Assembly (NCBI GenBank): GCA_029237695.1
Contig: CM055271.1
Span: forward strand, 29,914,695-29,978,694
DNA: 64,000 nucleotides
Direction: 5' to 3'
DNA from: Conchocele bisecta
Taxonomy: Eukaryota; Mollusca; Bivalvia; Lucinida; Thyasiridae
A program made the translations under genes and the position numbers. Positions within the stretch are counted from its first letter, which is position 1. Each line of letters opens with the position of its first letter. This document shows positions 12,872-22,601 of the stretch, one piece after another. A model generated the notes under the pieces. That model was not told where the DNA came from. It did no database searches and worked only from the letters and a program-made list of their open reading frames with translations.

Positions 12872-13808
12872 GTAAGCAAAAATAGTGCGGTGCGGTGACG
12901 CGGTCAGTAGTGTTTACATGAAATGGGATTTTAGATCAATTTTTACAACAACACTGAACAGGAACAGTCCGACTATCGTCACTACACACATAAATATCAA
13001 TTGGATACGACGTACTTTTGCACGGTCCAATACTTAAGATAAACGTTAAGATAACACGAAAATATGGCCTGTTGGCAGACGAATGTGCCCAGATTTTAGA
13101 AACTCTTAAACGAAAGGAAAAATGTTTAAATGACATTACGGACAGTATGTGTGTACAACAGGATTCCTGCTTTTTGTTTGATTTGATTTTCATTTTTACC
13201 ATTGAGAAACAGACGACTGATTACTGTAAAAAGAAAGGAAGCAAGCACTGTCAAACACTGTCAAATAAAGCAGATTTTATCAGATCAAGGTTCAGCTATT
13301 ATAGCTCATTCAGAAGATATTGTCACAACGTGCCTTATCACATGAGTATTATGTACCGACACTTATTTTTTCTTTTTCAGAAATATCGTTTTTCTCAAAA
13401 TAGCGTCTTTTAGCCTATGCAACTTTCAATTTACTCCCGTACCGTCCGTAGCAGATTTACGGGCGGAGTTACTGTTTGAAACTACCATGAAACATGACAC
13501 AATAACTCAGGACTGGACAAATATCTTACCTTATCATATATCATATACGTACTTTTATTTCCCATTGGAACACAATGAAACGCTAATTGACAATATGTTT
13601 TCCATATTGACGTCTTGTTAGTTCATACATGTATTGGTCAGTGCAGGAACTGCGAGTGATGTACGTATATAATAACAGGTTTACTTAATTTTTATCTGGA
13701 TATATGACATTCGTTCGGCCTCGCAATGATATTCTGCTCCTTAGGTCGCGCAATATCGTACTTCCCGTCATGCGCCGTCGTTCGAAACTCGATTTATCCC
13801 AACCCATC
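12872..13808. other. HSP70 intron 2, 5' portion before the Polinton
   Basis: No gene was recognised. The open frame across 13018-13413 has no family resemblance that I can support. The sequence reads into the target site next to the Polinton end at 13809. Confidence 0.5.
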
Positions 13809-13960
13809 AGTAGTATAGAGGGAGTCAAAATGATAACAGCAACCATTGTGATGTTATTGAGAGGTATTGTAACTTCCACCACCAACAAAAAGTTGGTGGT
13901 GGTATTTGAATGAGAAAGTGGTCTTGTAGTCCCAATTATATTGGAGATTGGGATATTTTA
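13809..13960 (+). repeat. Polinton left terminal inverted repeat
   Basis: It matches the reverse complement of 27668-27807 with few differences, among them GTGATG versus ATGCTG after AACAGCAACCATT, and CCCAATTATATTGG versus TAATATTGG. It contains an internal hairpin, ACCACCAAC...GTTGGTGGT. Homology stops just after GGAGATTGGGATATT. Confidence 0.92.
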
Positions 13961-14232
13961 TATTCCAACACCGCATTTTCCTCCTCCAATATAGCTAATT
14001 TATTCCGTAGATCAGCAACTAATTCTACCAACTCTAGCCTACCACGTTCACCTTTAGCCACCTGGCAGCGCAGTTGCTTATGTCTACAAAGAGTTTGGGC
14101 ACTAACGAATTTAAAAGGGCATCTGGGGCATTGGAATGGTGGGGCGACACAAGGAAATTTTCTACGTCTCGATAGATGCCTTCGTAGATGGTCTTTACAC
14201 GCAAAAGTCTTACAACAAGTCACACATTCCAT
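13936..14232 (-). CDS. Polinton zinc-finger and coiled-coil protein, 98 aa
   Basis: This small, basic, apparently intact gene reads towards the left end, and its last codons lie inside the terminal repeat. Two C2HC-type fingers are visible: C3-x2-C6-x12-H19-x8-C28, and C35-x2-C38-x12-H51-x4-C56. A leucine- and glutamate-rich segment at about residues 64-92 is a likely coiled coil for dimerisation. A DNA-binding or regulatory role is inferred from the fingers only. A long TATATG microsatellite occupies the sequence directly upstream of the start codon, where a promoter would be expected. Position next to the left end could also suit an end-binding protein. Confidence 0.7.
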   Translation of the reverse strand: MECVTCCKTFACKDHLRRHLSRRRKFPCVAPPFQCPRCPFKFVSAQTLCRHKQLRCQVAKGERGRLELVELVADLRNKLAILEEENAVLEYKISQSPI

Positions 14233-14234
14233 TA

Positions 14235-14325
<91 letters not shown>

Positions 14326-14326
14326 T
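14233..14326. repeat. TATATG hexanucleotide microsatellite
   Basis: About 15 units of TATATG lie between the start of the zinc-finger gene and a 17-bp hairpin. The repeat gives open frames of alternating Val-Tyr or Met-Tyr, which are artefacts. Confidence 0.95.
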
Positions 14327-14330
14327 TATA

Positions 14331-14383
14331 TTCAATTGGACGTGAAAAAAAAACATGATGTAAATATTTCACGTCCAATTGAA
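14331..14383. promoter_or_regulatory. Perfect 17-bp stem-loop in a divergent intergenic region
   Basis: TTCAATTGGACGTGAAA (14331-14347) is exactly complementary to TTTCACGTCCAATTGAA (14367-14383), with a 19-base loop. It lies between two divergently oriented genes, the zinc-finger gene (-) and the DNA polymerase (+, ATG at 14427). Position and perfection in an otherwise decayed element suggest a regulatory site or a recent small palindromic insertion. Function is inferred. Confidence 0.6.
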
Positions 14384-14426
14384 CAGATAAATTTCATAGG
14401 TTATAACAAAAGTATATACAGAAAAT

Positions 14427-17400
14427 ATGATAACGCCAGAAACTAGAGCAGAAATAGAAGGTTTGAGAAGAGAAGCCGAATCTCTAGGGATTACTTATGG
14501 TAAACGGTTGAGAGTTAGGGGGTTGACAAAGCTGATAAACGCCATAAAGAATGAGGCGTTTACACGTCGAGTAGGTAGGGCATACTCCAGAGGTGCCTTC
14601 ACAAATACCGTCTTGGGGTCTCAGGAGTTAACCACTCAAATAAGGAAACGACTACAAGTAGAGAGTATAATTGGACTGAGAACGGCCGCCCTGCCGGCTT
14701 CCCCCGCCGTAGTTAAACCAAAGCGTAAACTTAAAACCGCCCCCCTACACGCGATAGCTGACGAGGGCGAGGCTATTCTATCGGTTAGAGACGAACAGAT
14801 GGAGAAAGTCGAGCAGGGTAGACGCACGTTCACGTTCTCATTTAGGAAACACGTAGAAAAGGAAATACCTGATAGGATAGTAGAGAAATTAACTTCTCAT
14901 CTGACAGCAAACTTCCACCTAAGATAGTCATACTCCTACAAACTACAACACATTGAGGAAAAAGATCACCGAGGTCGCGCAAAGACGATAATATTTAATA
15001 AGAATCTTGGGGGGAGTAGGTGGATGGACTCCTTAGGTGAAGTAGAGAAATGGGCGAAAGATAACGAGAAAGAAGAGGAGGGATATAGATAAAGTCGAGA
15101 GGCCCAACACGAAATGGACGTTCGTGAGGTGGGAGCAGGTTTATATAAAACTAGTGCAGGGAACACGAGGAGTAGATCTTGGGCTGACTTCCAAACACGC
15201 GGCTGGTGGACCTCTCCCAGACTGGTTGAGGAATAAGAAAGGTATGTACTCGTTAGACAAATACAACGATGAGCTGTGTCTATTCAGGTGCCTGGCCATT
15301 CACGACGGGGCTTACCCAGACAGGTGTACCGCCCAAGCCAGAGAGATGAGTGCTAAGTATTTCGGTAAGAGAGAGCCTGGGCCTATTCCGCTAGACGAGC
15401 TGAAAAAGGTTGAGGAGAAGTTTAAGGTGGGTATAGAAGTATATCAGCCAACCGAGAGTGGAATAAGGTGGTTGAGGAAGGCACCAGCACACTATGAGGA
15501 GGTAGGTACGAAGTATATGACGATAGGCATCTACAAAAAACACGCGTTCCTGATAAAAACCCTAAAAGGTCTGTCGAAAACGTACGCCTGTGACACTTGC
15601 AAACAGAGGTTCACGAAGGCTAGTAACGTTACTCGGCACGGACCCAAGTGCATGAAGGGCGAGACACACGCCGTATGCGAAGGGAAAGTTATCGAGTCCC
15701 CTCGCTCCGCGTTCGAGAAGGCCTTCTACCCAAAGAGTGTTGGAAGCCTAGGGGCACTTGATTGGATGGCGTCTGTTGAGAGTGAGGAGAACGTGCACAT
15801 CCACCACGAGCAGTGTGGGCACGGCGGGGAGAGGTGGATCTGTGGATCTCCAGTAGATGGATACTGCAAGGAAAATAATACGGTGTACCAGTATCACGGG
15901 TGTTTCTGGCACCGGCTGTCCGAAACATCACCCGGCGAGATGGTACGAGTTTCGCACCAGCAACAAGCGGGGATAAAGAGATCCGTGAAGCAGGAGTTAA
16001 CCTAGTGATAATGTGGGAGTGTAAGTATAACAGAACCGGCGCTAAGATTAAGACAGGATGTCCCACCACACTGTACCCGTACCAGATAGTATAATTTTAT
16101 TTTGAAGCGTATCTGAGTAAGGAAGGGAGGACCGACCAAACACCAGACCTATCGTACGAGACAGAGCACGTGCCCGTAAGCGTTAGCATAGGGGACAGTC
16201 TGTCCGGAACCGTATCTCACATCTGTGACACGGATCCTGCCAAACTGGAAAGTAAGTTCATAGAAGATCTGCAGGAGAGGGGTAGGGACATTCGCGAAGA
16301 AGTGGGTCGCCGGTACAGGTTCGAGGACACGGAGCACCTCAGGCCTCGCCAAGTGGATGAGATAAACAGGTGGATAGATCAGGTCCCAGTGTTGGGTTTC
16401 AACTGCAGTAGGTATGACATCAACCTCATCAAGAAACATCTGGTGGGCAAGCTGGCAGACACGACCACGAAAGTTATGGTAGGCAAGCGGACTTAACGAC
16501 ACCATATTCCTATTCACTCCGGAATTCAGATTCATGGACGTTCTCCTGTATCTTGGTCCGGGAGTCAGTTACGATAAGTGGATTAAGGCATACGACTGCT
16601 CATCTCAAAAGTCTTTCTTCCCGTATGAGTGGTTTGATTCTGTAGACAAGCTAGACTATCAAGGGCTCCCTGACATAGAGCACTGGTATTCCAAACTCAG
16701 ATGTGAGATGCTGGTAACCGAGGAGCAGCTGGAGGAGTGCAGGAGAATTTTCGAGGAGAAAGGAATGAGAATATTTAAGGATTGGGTGAGATACTACAAC
16801 GATCTCGACGTATCACCTTTTCTAGAGGCATTAGGTAAGATGTGTGACTTTTACAAACATAGAGGAGTAGATATATTCAAAGACGCCGTTACCCTACCAG
16901 GAGTAGCCATCCAATATATGATGCGAGGAACGGCGTCGGCAAGTGCTGGTATCTCAGGAAAAGCTGGATCCGGACCGAAGACTGGCCAGCTGTACGCCCC
17001 AGAGAAAGAGACGTACGAGATGTTACATGGGAGCTCTAGTCGGAGGACCGTCTATCGTGTTCACCAGATACGCCGAGGCAGGTGTTTCTAAGATACGCCC
17101 AAACAGTAAAGGCGAAGGGAAACCGTGTCAGGCAGTCCTCGGGTACGACGCTAACGCCCTGTACCTGTCGACACTCAAAAAAGAGATGCCGTGCAGTAAG
17201 GAAACTATACACCACAATAAGACACCCCACAACCAAAATATCATAGACAAGTTCTGCCAACGGGTACACAGGGGAAGTGATTACTGGTTCGGGTTCGCCG
17301 AGGTGGATATAGAAGTCCCAAAAAGCCTGAGAGAAAAGTTTGAAGAGATGTCTCCGCTGTTCCTAAACAGGGTAGTTGAAGAGGAGGAGGTTCCGGAGCA

Positions 17401-17857
17401 CATGCTCCAGTATCTGAAAAACACAGGCAGGAATCGAGGAGACGGAAAAAAATGAGTGGGCACACTGTCAGCAAAAAAGATGCTGCTGTATGCCCCGCTG
17501 TTGAAATGGTATCTAGAGCACGGGCTAGTGATAACCGGCCTCCACAGGATCCTAGACTACGAAGCTGGAAAACCCTTCGCGTGGTTTGTCGAAGACGATG
17601 ATGAGTCGAAGAAGCCGGTAGCTGAAATAATGAAGTTGGTTGGTAATTCGTGTTGTGGTAAGATGATTGAGGCACCAGAGAGACACCTTAACACTACGTA
17701 CACTAAAAATGAGAGCTGTGTGGATAAAGCACTACGCTCAGCGTTCTTCGAAGATATGGAAGAGATCGGAGACGCGTATGAGATATCTAGTAGGAAGGCT
17801 AAGTGTGCTGTTAAGAGACCGTTTCACTGTGGGATAGCCGTGTACCAACTAGCCAAG
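14427..17857 (+). pseudogene. Polinton protein-primed DNA polymerase B, broken and 3'-truncated
   Basis: This is the family B polymerase that would replicate the element from its ends using a terminal protein. From ATG 14427 the parts are as follows: an N-terminal region of about 166 codons up to a TAG (14925-14927); a Cys/His finger (CDTC...H...C, 15589-15651); a YQYHGCFWH endonuclease-like patch near 15888; an exonuclease motif NCSRYDINLI near 16401; palm motif A YDANALYL near 17144; and motif B KLVGNSCCGKM near 17633, with Cys where Tyr is usual. In-frame stops also occur at 16092-16094 (TAA) and 17453-17455 (TGA). Frameshifts lie near 15090, 15915-15975, 16490 and 17020. Motif C (the DTD box) and everything after it are missing, because homology ends at 17857 where the integrase begins tail to tail. 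The gene is dead. Confidence 0.92.
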
Positions 17858-18807
17858 CCTGGCCACCCACTCGGTCGATCGCGAATGAAGGTCTACAAGT
17901 TCTTTGGCATATTGGTGACCGAACAGCCTCTCAGCCAGGGTTCAATTGAACCGCTCCACGATCCCCTGGTTCCGGTGGATGTTGACGCGGCCGCGTCTGA
18001 CAGAAACTTTGTGCTTAGACAATAGATGAGATACCGCGCCCATGAACTCGCGGCCGGGATCGACCTGGAGAAGATTCGGCCATTTGAGAGGACTCCTCTT
18101 ATATATTCGGGAAAGAGCCTCGGCCACCTCCTTAGACTCTTTAGTGGCTAACGGCTCAGCCCCCTTATACCGACTCGCTATGTCAACGATTGTCAGTGCG
18201 TACTTGTACGTCTTGCGACCGACGCGATCGTGAGGGAGAAATAGGAGATCCGCTTGGTGGACTTCGTTCGGCACCGGCACGTCGAATTTCGGGCGCTGAA
18301 TATTGTGAGGCGCGGGCAAATAGATCTGCCAGATGGCCTGCTTCTTAAGCCATTCCTTGGCTGCGTTTTCGGAAACCTTGGTCGCCGCCGCGAGGTTCTT
18401 GATGGCCGCGAGCCCCTTCCAGTAGCCGCGGGGGCTGTAGTACGTGTTCGCTAACTTGCGCCCTAGGCGATCCGATAGTTTGGTATTAAGTTTGCGCGTG
18501 TCCATCGTATGCGAGGTATTATAATAGGTCTCCAACATGCCATCGCCAGATCGTCCGGTAACTGCGTCGTAGATACTAAACCTTTGTTGGAAGTCCAATC
18601 GCGATTGGGTTGGAACAGGAGAGGGAATTCTGGGGAATTTAACTCTAACATCCGCTTTGCGAAAAGGGTGGCCGCTTTTTCGTCCTCACGCCACTTCTCG
18701 AGAGAATCTCGGGCCAGACGAATCATACTCTTTGCACCAGGTAAACGATGTTTAAGGGCCGTGTAGCCTACATCAATCATAGCAAAATAAAGTTCGTCAA
18801 CTAACAT
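17855..18807 (-). pseudogene. Polinton retroviral-type integrase, broken and 3'-truncated
   Basis: This is a DDE integrase of the Polinton class, which would insert the element. From ATG 18807, the first roughly 70 codons are in one frame. A frameshift near 18600 leads to the main frame (18598 downwards). The catalytic triad is visible: D in HQADLLFL (18248-18250), D in LQVDPGREF (18059-18061) and E in GIVERFN (17954-17956), with 34 residues between the second D and the E. A TGA (17942-17944) follows directly after that block. In-frame homology continues beyond it (TLAERLFGHQYAKE) to 17855, where it meets the polymerase end. The remainder, including any chromodomain, is missing. Confidence 0.92.
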
Positions 18808-18855
18808 CGTTATATATATATATATGTTTTTAAAATAAAATTAATTGCTTATTGC

Positions 18856-19293
18856 TTATTTCAATCTAGTTTGAATATAGTAGCTGACGAGACCCGTTGC
18901 AACCATTCCCACGACGATGAACACGATCTCGCGGTCTTTTTGGGCATCTGATGGTACATAGAAATCTGAAAGCTGGGGCTCGGGATCCAGCGGCGCGAGA
19001 CTTTTCTGCGGATATGCCCGCGCGTACTCGTGGATGGCGTCGTCAACGTTCCGTAAAGTTTGCACGGCGTGATTCTCGCGACGAAAATCTTCGTTGATCC
19101 AGTCCAGACGGGCGGTTCGTTTTTGAGACCATGCTTCCTTTGCGCTATTGAGTTGTTCTACAGCTAAATCGTGACGCTTGCGCTCCTCATCCGCGTCCGA
19201 GCTTTTCAGTTTCGAGAAGAAAAAGTTGCTACCGCTGAACGCAAATGCGTTCACCACCGCACCACCTATCATCATTGCGATCGCACTAGCCAT
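18856..19293 (-). CDS. Polinton membrane protein, 145 aa, two TM segments
   Basis: The frame is intact. A hydrophobic, Ala/Gly-rich N terminus (about residues 1-22) and a hydrophobic C-terminal segment (about 122-140, IVFIVVGMVATGLVSYYI) flank a charged, probably helical middle rich in Lys, Arg, Asp and Glu. Its start codon overlaps the end of the next gene upstream (19286-19528) by 8 bp, so the two are probably expressed together. From memory this belongs to a conserved protein family of unknown function in cnidarian and mollusc Polintons; I could not check that here. A structural or virion-membrane role is inference. Confidence 0.7.
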   Translation of the reverse strand: MASAIAMMIGGAVVNAFAFSGSNFFFSKLKSSDADEERKRHDLAVEQLNSAKEAWSQKRTARLDWINEDFRRENHAVQTLRNVDDAIHEYARAYPQKSLAPLDPEPQLSDFYVPSDAQKDREIVFIVVGMVATGLVSYYIQTRLK

Positions 19294-19528
19294 TTTGTTT
19301 CCATATATCAGGAGGTAGAATTCCAGCTTTAATTAGATAATCGTGGGTCCAAATTGCGGACGCTATATTTAAGCCCACGTTTAATACGTCTTTCACAGTA
19401 AAATCTAATTTGGGAGAGAGCCCTCCTATGAGCATCTTTGTTACTCGAGCATACCCGATACTGAAACCCGATATCACCACGCCGTGATAAAGCGCATTCA
19501 CTATCATTTTACCATCATTTTCAGCCAT
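19286..19528 (-). CDS. Polinton small membrane protein, 80 aa
   Basis: An intact short gene with two moderately hydrophobic stretches: about residues 9-28 with a VVISGFSIGYA core, and about 44-60 with VLNVGLNIASAIW. It overlaps the following 145-aa gene by 8 bp and follows an AT-rich leader. It appears to be one of a set of short membrane genes read in the same direction between the capsid candidate and the integrase. Function is unknown. Confidence 0.65.
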   Translation of the reverse strand: MAENDGKMIVNALYHGVVISGFSIGYARVTKMLIGGLSPKLDFTVKDVLNVGLNIASAIWTHDYLIKAGILPPDIWKQNG

Positions 19529-19543
19529 TATTGATAACTATAA

Positions 19544-20245
19544 TTATTGCATACAAAAGGGATCGCGATTAACGTTTAATTGGGGCACATCCAATCGCGA
19601 TTGGTGTTTCGTAACTTTCTTCGGAACCGCCTCCAACAGTGTTGGGGGTTGTCTCGAAATATATTTCCACACACACACGGTGCCCACAACTGCCAGACCA
19701 CCACCAACAACCCACGGGATGAATTTCCAATCAGGTTCAACAATATTGAGGTAATAGGGGATGAAATCGGCAGAGACGATGTCCGAAATGATGACATCGA
19801 TGATGATGATGATGACATGTATGTTGAGGTAATAGGGGGTAGGAGCTACACTAATCGGGGATTGCTCTTCCAAACTGGAGCATGTTAGGGGAGAAACGGC
19901 TGCCTTCGGATGTGGAACCACCGGGTGTTTTGCTGTTTCAACAGCAGGAACAAATAACGACCGTTTGGCCTCTCGAAGCTCGGCGAGTATTTTATCTTGT
20001 TTAGCTTTTCGGGTGGCAGCCGCTGCCCGCCCAGCTGCCTGTCTTTTTGGGTTTTTGTGTCGTGCAACCGGAGCTTGCTCCTGTGGAGCTTGTTCATGTG
20101 GAGCTTGTTCCCCCAACGCCATTGGAAGTGCTGCAATCGGGTTCAACAGTGTTGGAGCAATCGGGGATTGCGGTCCCGTCACTCTCGCAGGTGCGTCTTT
20201 TGTCAACTGCTGCAACCTCCGGAGAGCGCTTAAAGCCGGCATCAA
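19544..20245 (-). CDS. Polinton proline/alanine-rich protein with one TM segment, 233 aa
   Basis: An open frame of 233 codons. Its first roughly 50 codons overlap the 3' end of the capsid candidate in another frame, so a downstream ATG near 20121 (MALGEQ) is a plausible alternative start. It has a Glu/Gln/Ala/Pro-rich repeat (EQAPHEQAPQEQAP), a basic Lys/Arg/Ala-rich helix, and a Pro-rich linker. A TM segment (about residues 175-192, IPWVVGGGLAVVGTV) and a basic tail follow. A 78-bp in-frame insertion flanked by duplicated PYYLNI codons contains an antisense copy of part of the gene at 21313, adding an unnatural run of isoleucines. Function is unknown. Confidence 0.55.
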   Translation of the reverse strand: MMPALSALRRLQQLTKDAPARVTGPQSPIAPTLLNPIAALPMALGEQAPHEQAPQEQAPVARHKNPKRQAAGRAAAATRKAKQDKILAELREAKRSLFVPAVETAKHPVVPHPKAAVSPLTCSSLEEQSPISVAPTPYYLNIHVIIIIIDVIISDIVSADFIPYYLNIVEPDWKFIPWVVGGGLAVVGTVCVWKYISRQPPTLLEAVPKKVTKHQSRLDVPQLNVNRDPFCMQ

Positions 20246-21242
20246 ACTGCTTTCTTACTTCATCCCACTGCTGTTGCGCGTGAAGACCCGCGCTGTAGAG
20301 TTGATTGGGTACTCCCTCGATCGTCACCTGTACCTTCGTGATTTTGGGGTTATAGAATTTGTCGGTTTTTCTAGCCCCGAGCGTGAACCGAGCATCATCG
20401 AACAACATCAGTATACCTTTCATCGAGCGGGCGGGTACGTTGACATTAATATTCCACAATGTGTCGCTTTTGTCTTTCGTCATCTTGCGGTGGCGAAGAA
20501 CTCGGTCGTAAAGTATGGCAACGCGCCCGGCGTACTGGGTTCTGATCAATCGCGCGAGTTCGGGCATCGTGACCAGGTCGTACTCCAGCGAAACATTATC
20601 GATCGTATACTTCGATGTTATGTCTGTGGCTATGAGAACACGGCCGTAGTCGTTGAACGTTAGTTCGTATTGGAGGCGGTCAGCCAAAGCACTCTGATAG
20701 TATGGCATGTGACTCTCCAGCAACTCAAAGTCGAGCTGGATGTAGAAGCGGTTGCCGTAAGTGCCCGCGACCGCGTTGTCACTCCAGACGTTATCTGCCT
20801 TGTTACCAGCCCCGATTCTAAGTTTGGTTACGTTCTTATTTTTGCTGGTGTCAATACCCTGATAGACCGCGTTTTCGCGCTCTTGCGCCGTCTTCCACAG
20901 GTCCTGATAACAATGGTAGACGTCGCTGTCATCGATCGACATCACCTCATTACCAGAAATCTTTATCATAGTCTTCTTGACGATGGCGCGACCCAGGTTC
21001 TGAACGACGGTTCGGTCCGCGTCCGTCGACGTCAGCGAAATAGTGAAAGCGAGGCGAACAGTCCTCGGCACAATGATGTCGCTAGCTCCGAGGTTGGGGA
21101 AGCGGACTAACAGCTGCTGGTTCTGGTCGATCGTCGATGGGTTGTTCGTAATAACGAAACTCTGTCTCACGCCTTTCGCCACAAGGGGCTCCCGCAGTCT
21201 GCGGTATGGATTGTGTTTGCGACCGTATTGACTCGAAGACAT
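20094..21242 (-). CDS. Candidate Polinton major capsid protein, 382 aa, altered C terminus
   Basis: This is a long intact frame starting at 21242. The composition is that of a beta-rich viral shell protein. Recognisable stretches are TIDQNQQLLVRFPNLG near residue 38, the YELTFNDYGRVL region near 204, and NVPARSMKGILMLF near 275. Size, position among virion-type genes and beta-rich character suggest the double jelly-roll capsid protein of Polintons. This is inferred and not shown by a motif. The last roughly 35 residues (Cys/Ser/Thr-rich) do not look like a shell-protein end and overlap the next gene. That suggests loss of the original 3' part. It is divergent from the gene at 21313, with a 70-bp AT-rich gap between the starts. 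Confidence 0.6.
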   Translation of the reverse strand: MSSSQYGRKHNPYRRLREPLVAKGVRQSFVITNNPSTIDQNQQLLVRFPNLGASDIIVPRTVRLAFTISLTSTDADRTVVQNLGRAIVKKTMIKISGNEVMSIDDSDVYHCYQDLWKTAQERENAVYQGIDTSKNKNVTKLRIGAGNKADNVWSDNAVAGTYGNRFYIQLDFELLESHMPYYQSALADRLQYELTFNDYGRVLIATDITSKYTIDNVSLEYDLVTMPELARLIRTQYAGRVAILYDRVLRHRKMTKDKSDTLWNINVNVPARSMKGILMLFDDARFTLGARKTDKFYNPKITKVQVTIEGVPNQLYSAGLHAQQQWDEVRKQFDAGFKRSPEVAAVDKRRTCESDGTAIPDCSNTVEPDCSTSNGVGGTSST

Positions 21243-21312
21243 ATTTTCAGTGAAACTAAATATCTCTATTAAACCCGTATGGTTTTGTCTTTAATACATA
21301 AATAATTAAAAG
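21243..21312. promoter_or_regulatory. Divergent AT-rich promoter region
   Basis: This 70-bp gap lies between two divergently read long genes (starts at 21242 on - and 21313 on +). It is the only room for promoters of both. It contains TATTAAA- and AATAATTAAAA-type stretches and ACTGAAAATATG at the minus-strand start. Confidence 0.45.
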
Positions 21313-22601
21313 ATGTATGATTTTGACATGGATGAAATCGGCAGAGACGATGTTCGAAATGATGACATCGATGATGATGACATGTATGATGATAACGAAA
21401 CGACCTTCATGGAGATTCCAGGAACTTCAGCCGGCGAGGAAATAGGTGGCGCTACCAGCACCACTAGTCAACGTCGGGAACTACTCGAGGGAGCTGTAAA
21501 CGACTACTACAACAGTTTGGCAGTAAACGTTGTGGTCCCGTCTGTCGGCCGCGACTACTCCAAGTTCGAATTGGATCTGCGTGGTAGGTTGCGACTAAGA
21601 GCATCAAATACCCAAATCGTCAACATGAATACCGGAAAACCCCTATCGCTGAACACAATTGCTGGAACCCGGGGCGGTGGCGAAATCATAAAGAACGAAC
21701 TAGGATTCGTAGATTGGGCGCGTGGGAAAACAATTATGCCTACCCGCGCTGTAGCGGCCCTACAGTCTACCGACGAAACTCTTTTGAAGACGGCCGCCGC
21801 GATAGAAACAGTCGAGCTCAGCGAGCTCCCTCGTGTAGCCACCGACGCTATTAACACGATGGAGACCACGTTCAGCGAGTTACACAGCACGATGGATGAC
21901 CCCCCGTTACCTCTTCGCGAACTCGAACGCGAACTCGATAAGGCTATGCAAACGATCCGGGGCGAACTGGTCCATAACATCGCCAAACTCACGGAGCTGG
22001 ATAAACATATCACGCTAGAAGAAAGGAAACTGGAGGAAGCCCGTGGCGATAGAGAATCTACCGAGCGAATCACCGAACGCCTGCGGTCGTTGCGGGATGA
22101 AAGAGCAGCTCGTTTGGAGGCTGCCTCGACTAACCGTGAGGCTCTCCGCACCCAAACAAGTCGGATCCGCGAAACATTCTCGAGGGTTCTGCACGAGGAC
22201 ACGACACACGGTGAGCGTCTTCGCACTCTGTTCAGAGAGCAGGGCATCACGATAGCAAGCATCCTCGCGGTTCTCGGTATGACTATATATACTATAGTTC
22301 TAGCTTTCACTGGCGGTGCGACTGCACCCACTCCACCACCTGCGCCAGCACCCGCGCCATCCGGTGGAGCCAAGGAGTGGGTAAAAAACAACTAAAAGCC
22401 CTCGCCAGTCTCCTGGCTAAATTAGCCGGAAAGGCGGCTGCCGCGCTGCCTGGGTTGATCGGAGGTCTCGTCTCCTTCTTGCTATCTATATTATCAAAAA
22501 CGGCCGGATGGCTCGCCGAGAATGCTTGGGCCTTAATCGTGGCGATCGCCGGTCTCCTACTATTCTCCGCCCGAGAGTTCCTAAAACCAAAGCGCAAATA
22601 G
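21313..22601 (+). CDS. Polinton coiled-coil membrane protein, probably made by -1 ribosomal frameshifting
   Basis: The zero frame (21313-22395, 360 aa) has an acidic Asp-rich N terminus (residues 5-25), a folded part, and a long charged coiled coil (about 195-310). A TM segment (ASILAVLGMTIYTIVLAF) and a Pro/Ala-rich tail follow, ending at TAA 22393-22395. A second frame overlaps and continues to TAG 22599-22601. It is rich in Ala, Leu and Gly, with one or two further TM segments (GLIGGLVSFLLSI and WALIVAIAGLLLF) and a basic end. At 22383-22389 the zero-frame codons spell A AAA AAC, a classical -1 slippery heptamer. Slipping there joins the frames into a product of about 429 aa. The alternative is a one-base loss in a run of A (six instead of seven). 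The N-terminal coding segment 21330-21388 was copied into 19759-19823. Confidence 0.7.
22383..22389 (+). promoter_or_regulatory. A AAA AAC slippery heptamer
   Basis: The heptamer sits in the correct phase of the zero frame (codons GTA AAA AAC), two codons before the stop at 22393. GCCAG (22404-22408) can pair with CTGGC (22413-22417), and GGCT with AGCC a little further on (22415-22427), so weak downstream hairpins exist. Their spacing of 14 bases or more is longer than typical stimulators. Confidence 0.6.

Noticed and set aside
13910..14446. 178-codon + frame containing a long Val-Tyr run
   Set aside because: It is produced by the TATATG microsatellite and opposes the zinc-finger gene.
19965..20663. 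232-codon + frame over the capsid candidate
   Set aside because: It is antisense to the capsid candidate and the neighbouring gene, with no family features.
21555..22391. 278-codon open frame on the minus strand
   Set aside because: It is exactly antisense to the better supported coiled-coil gene at 21313 on +. Its Ser/Arg/Val-rich make-up is what the opposite strand of a charged helix gives.
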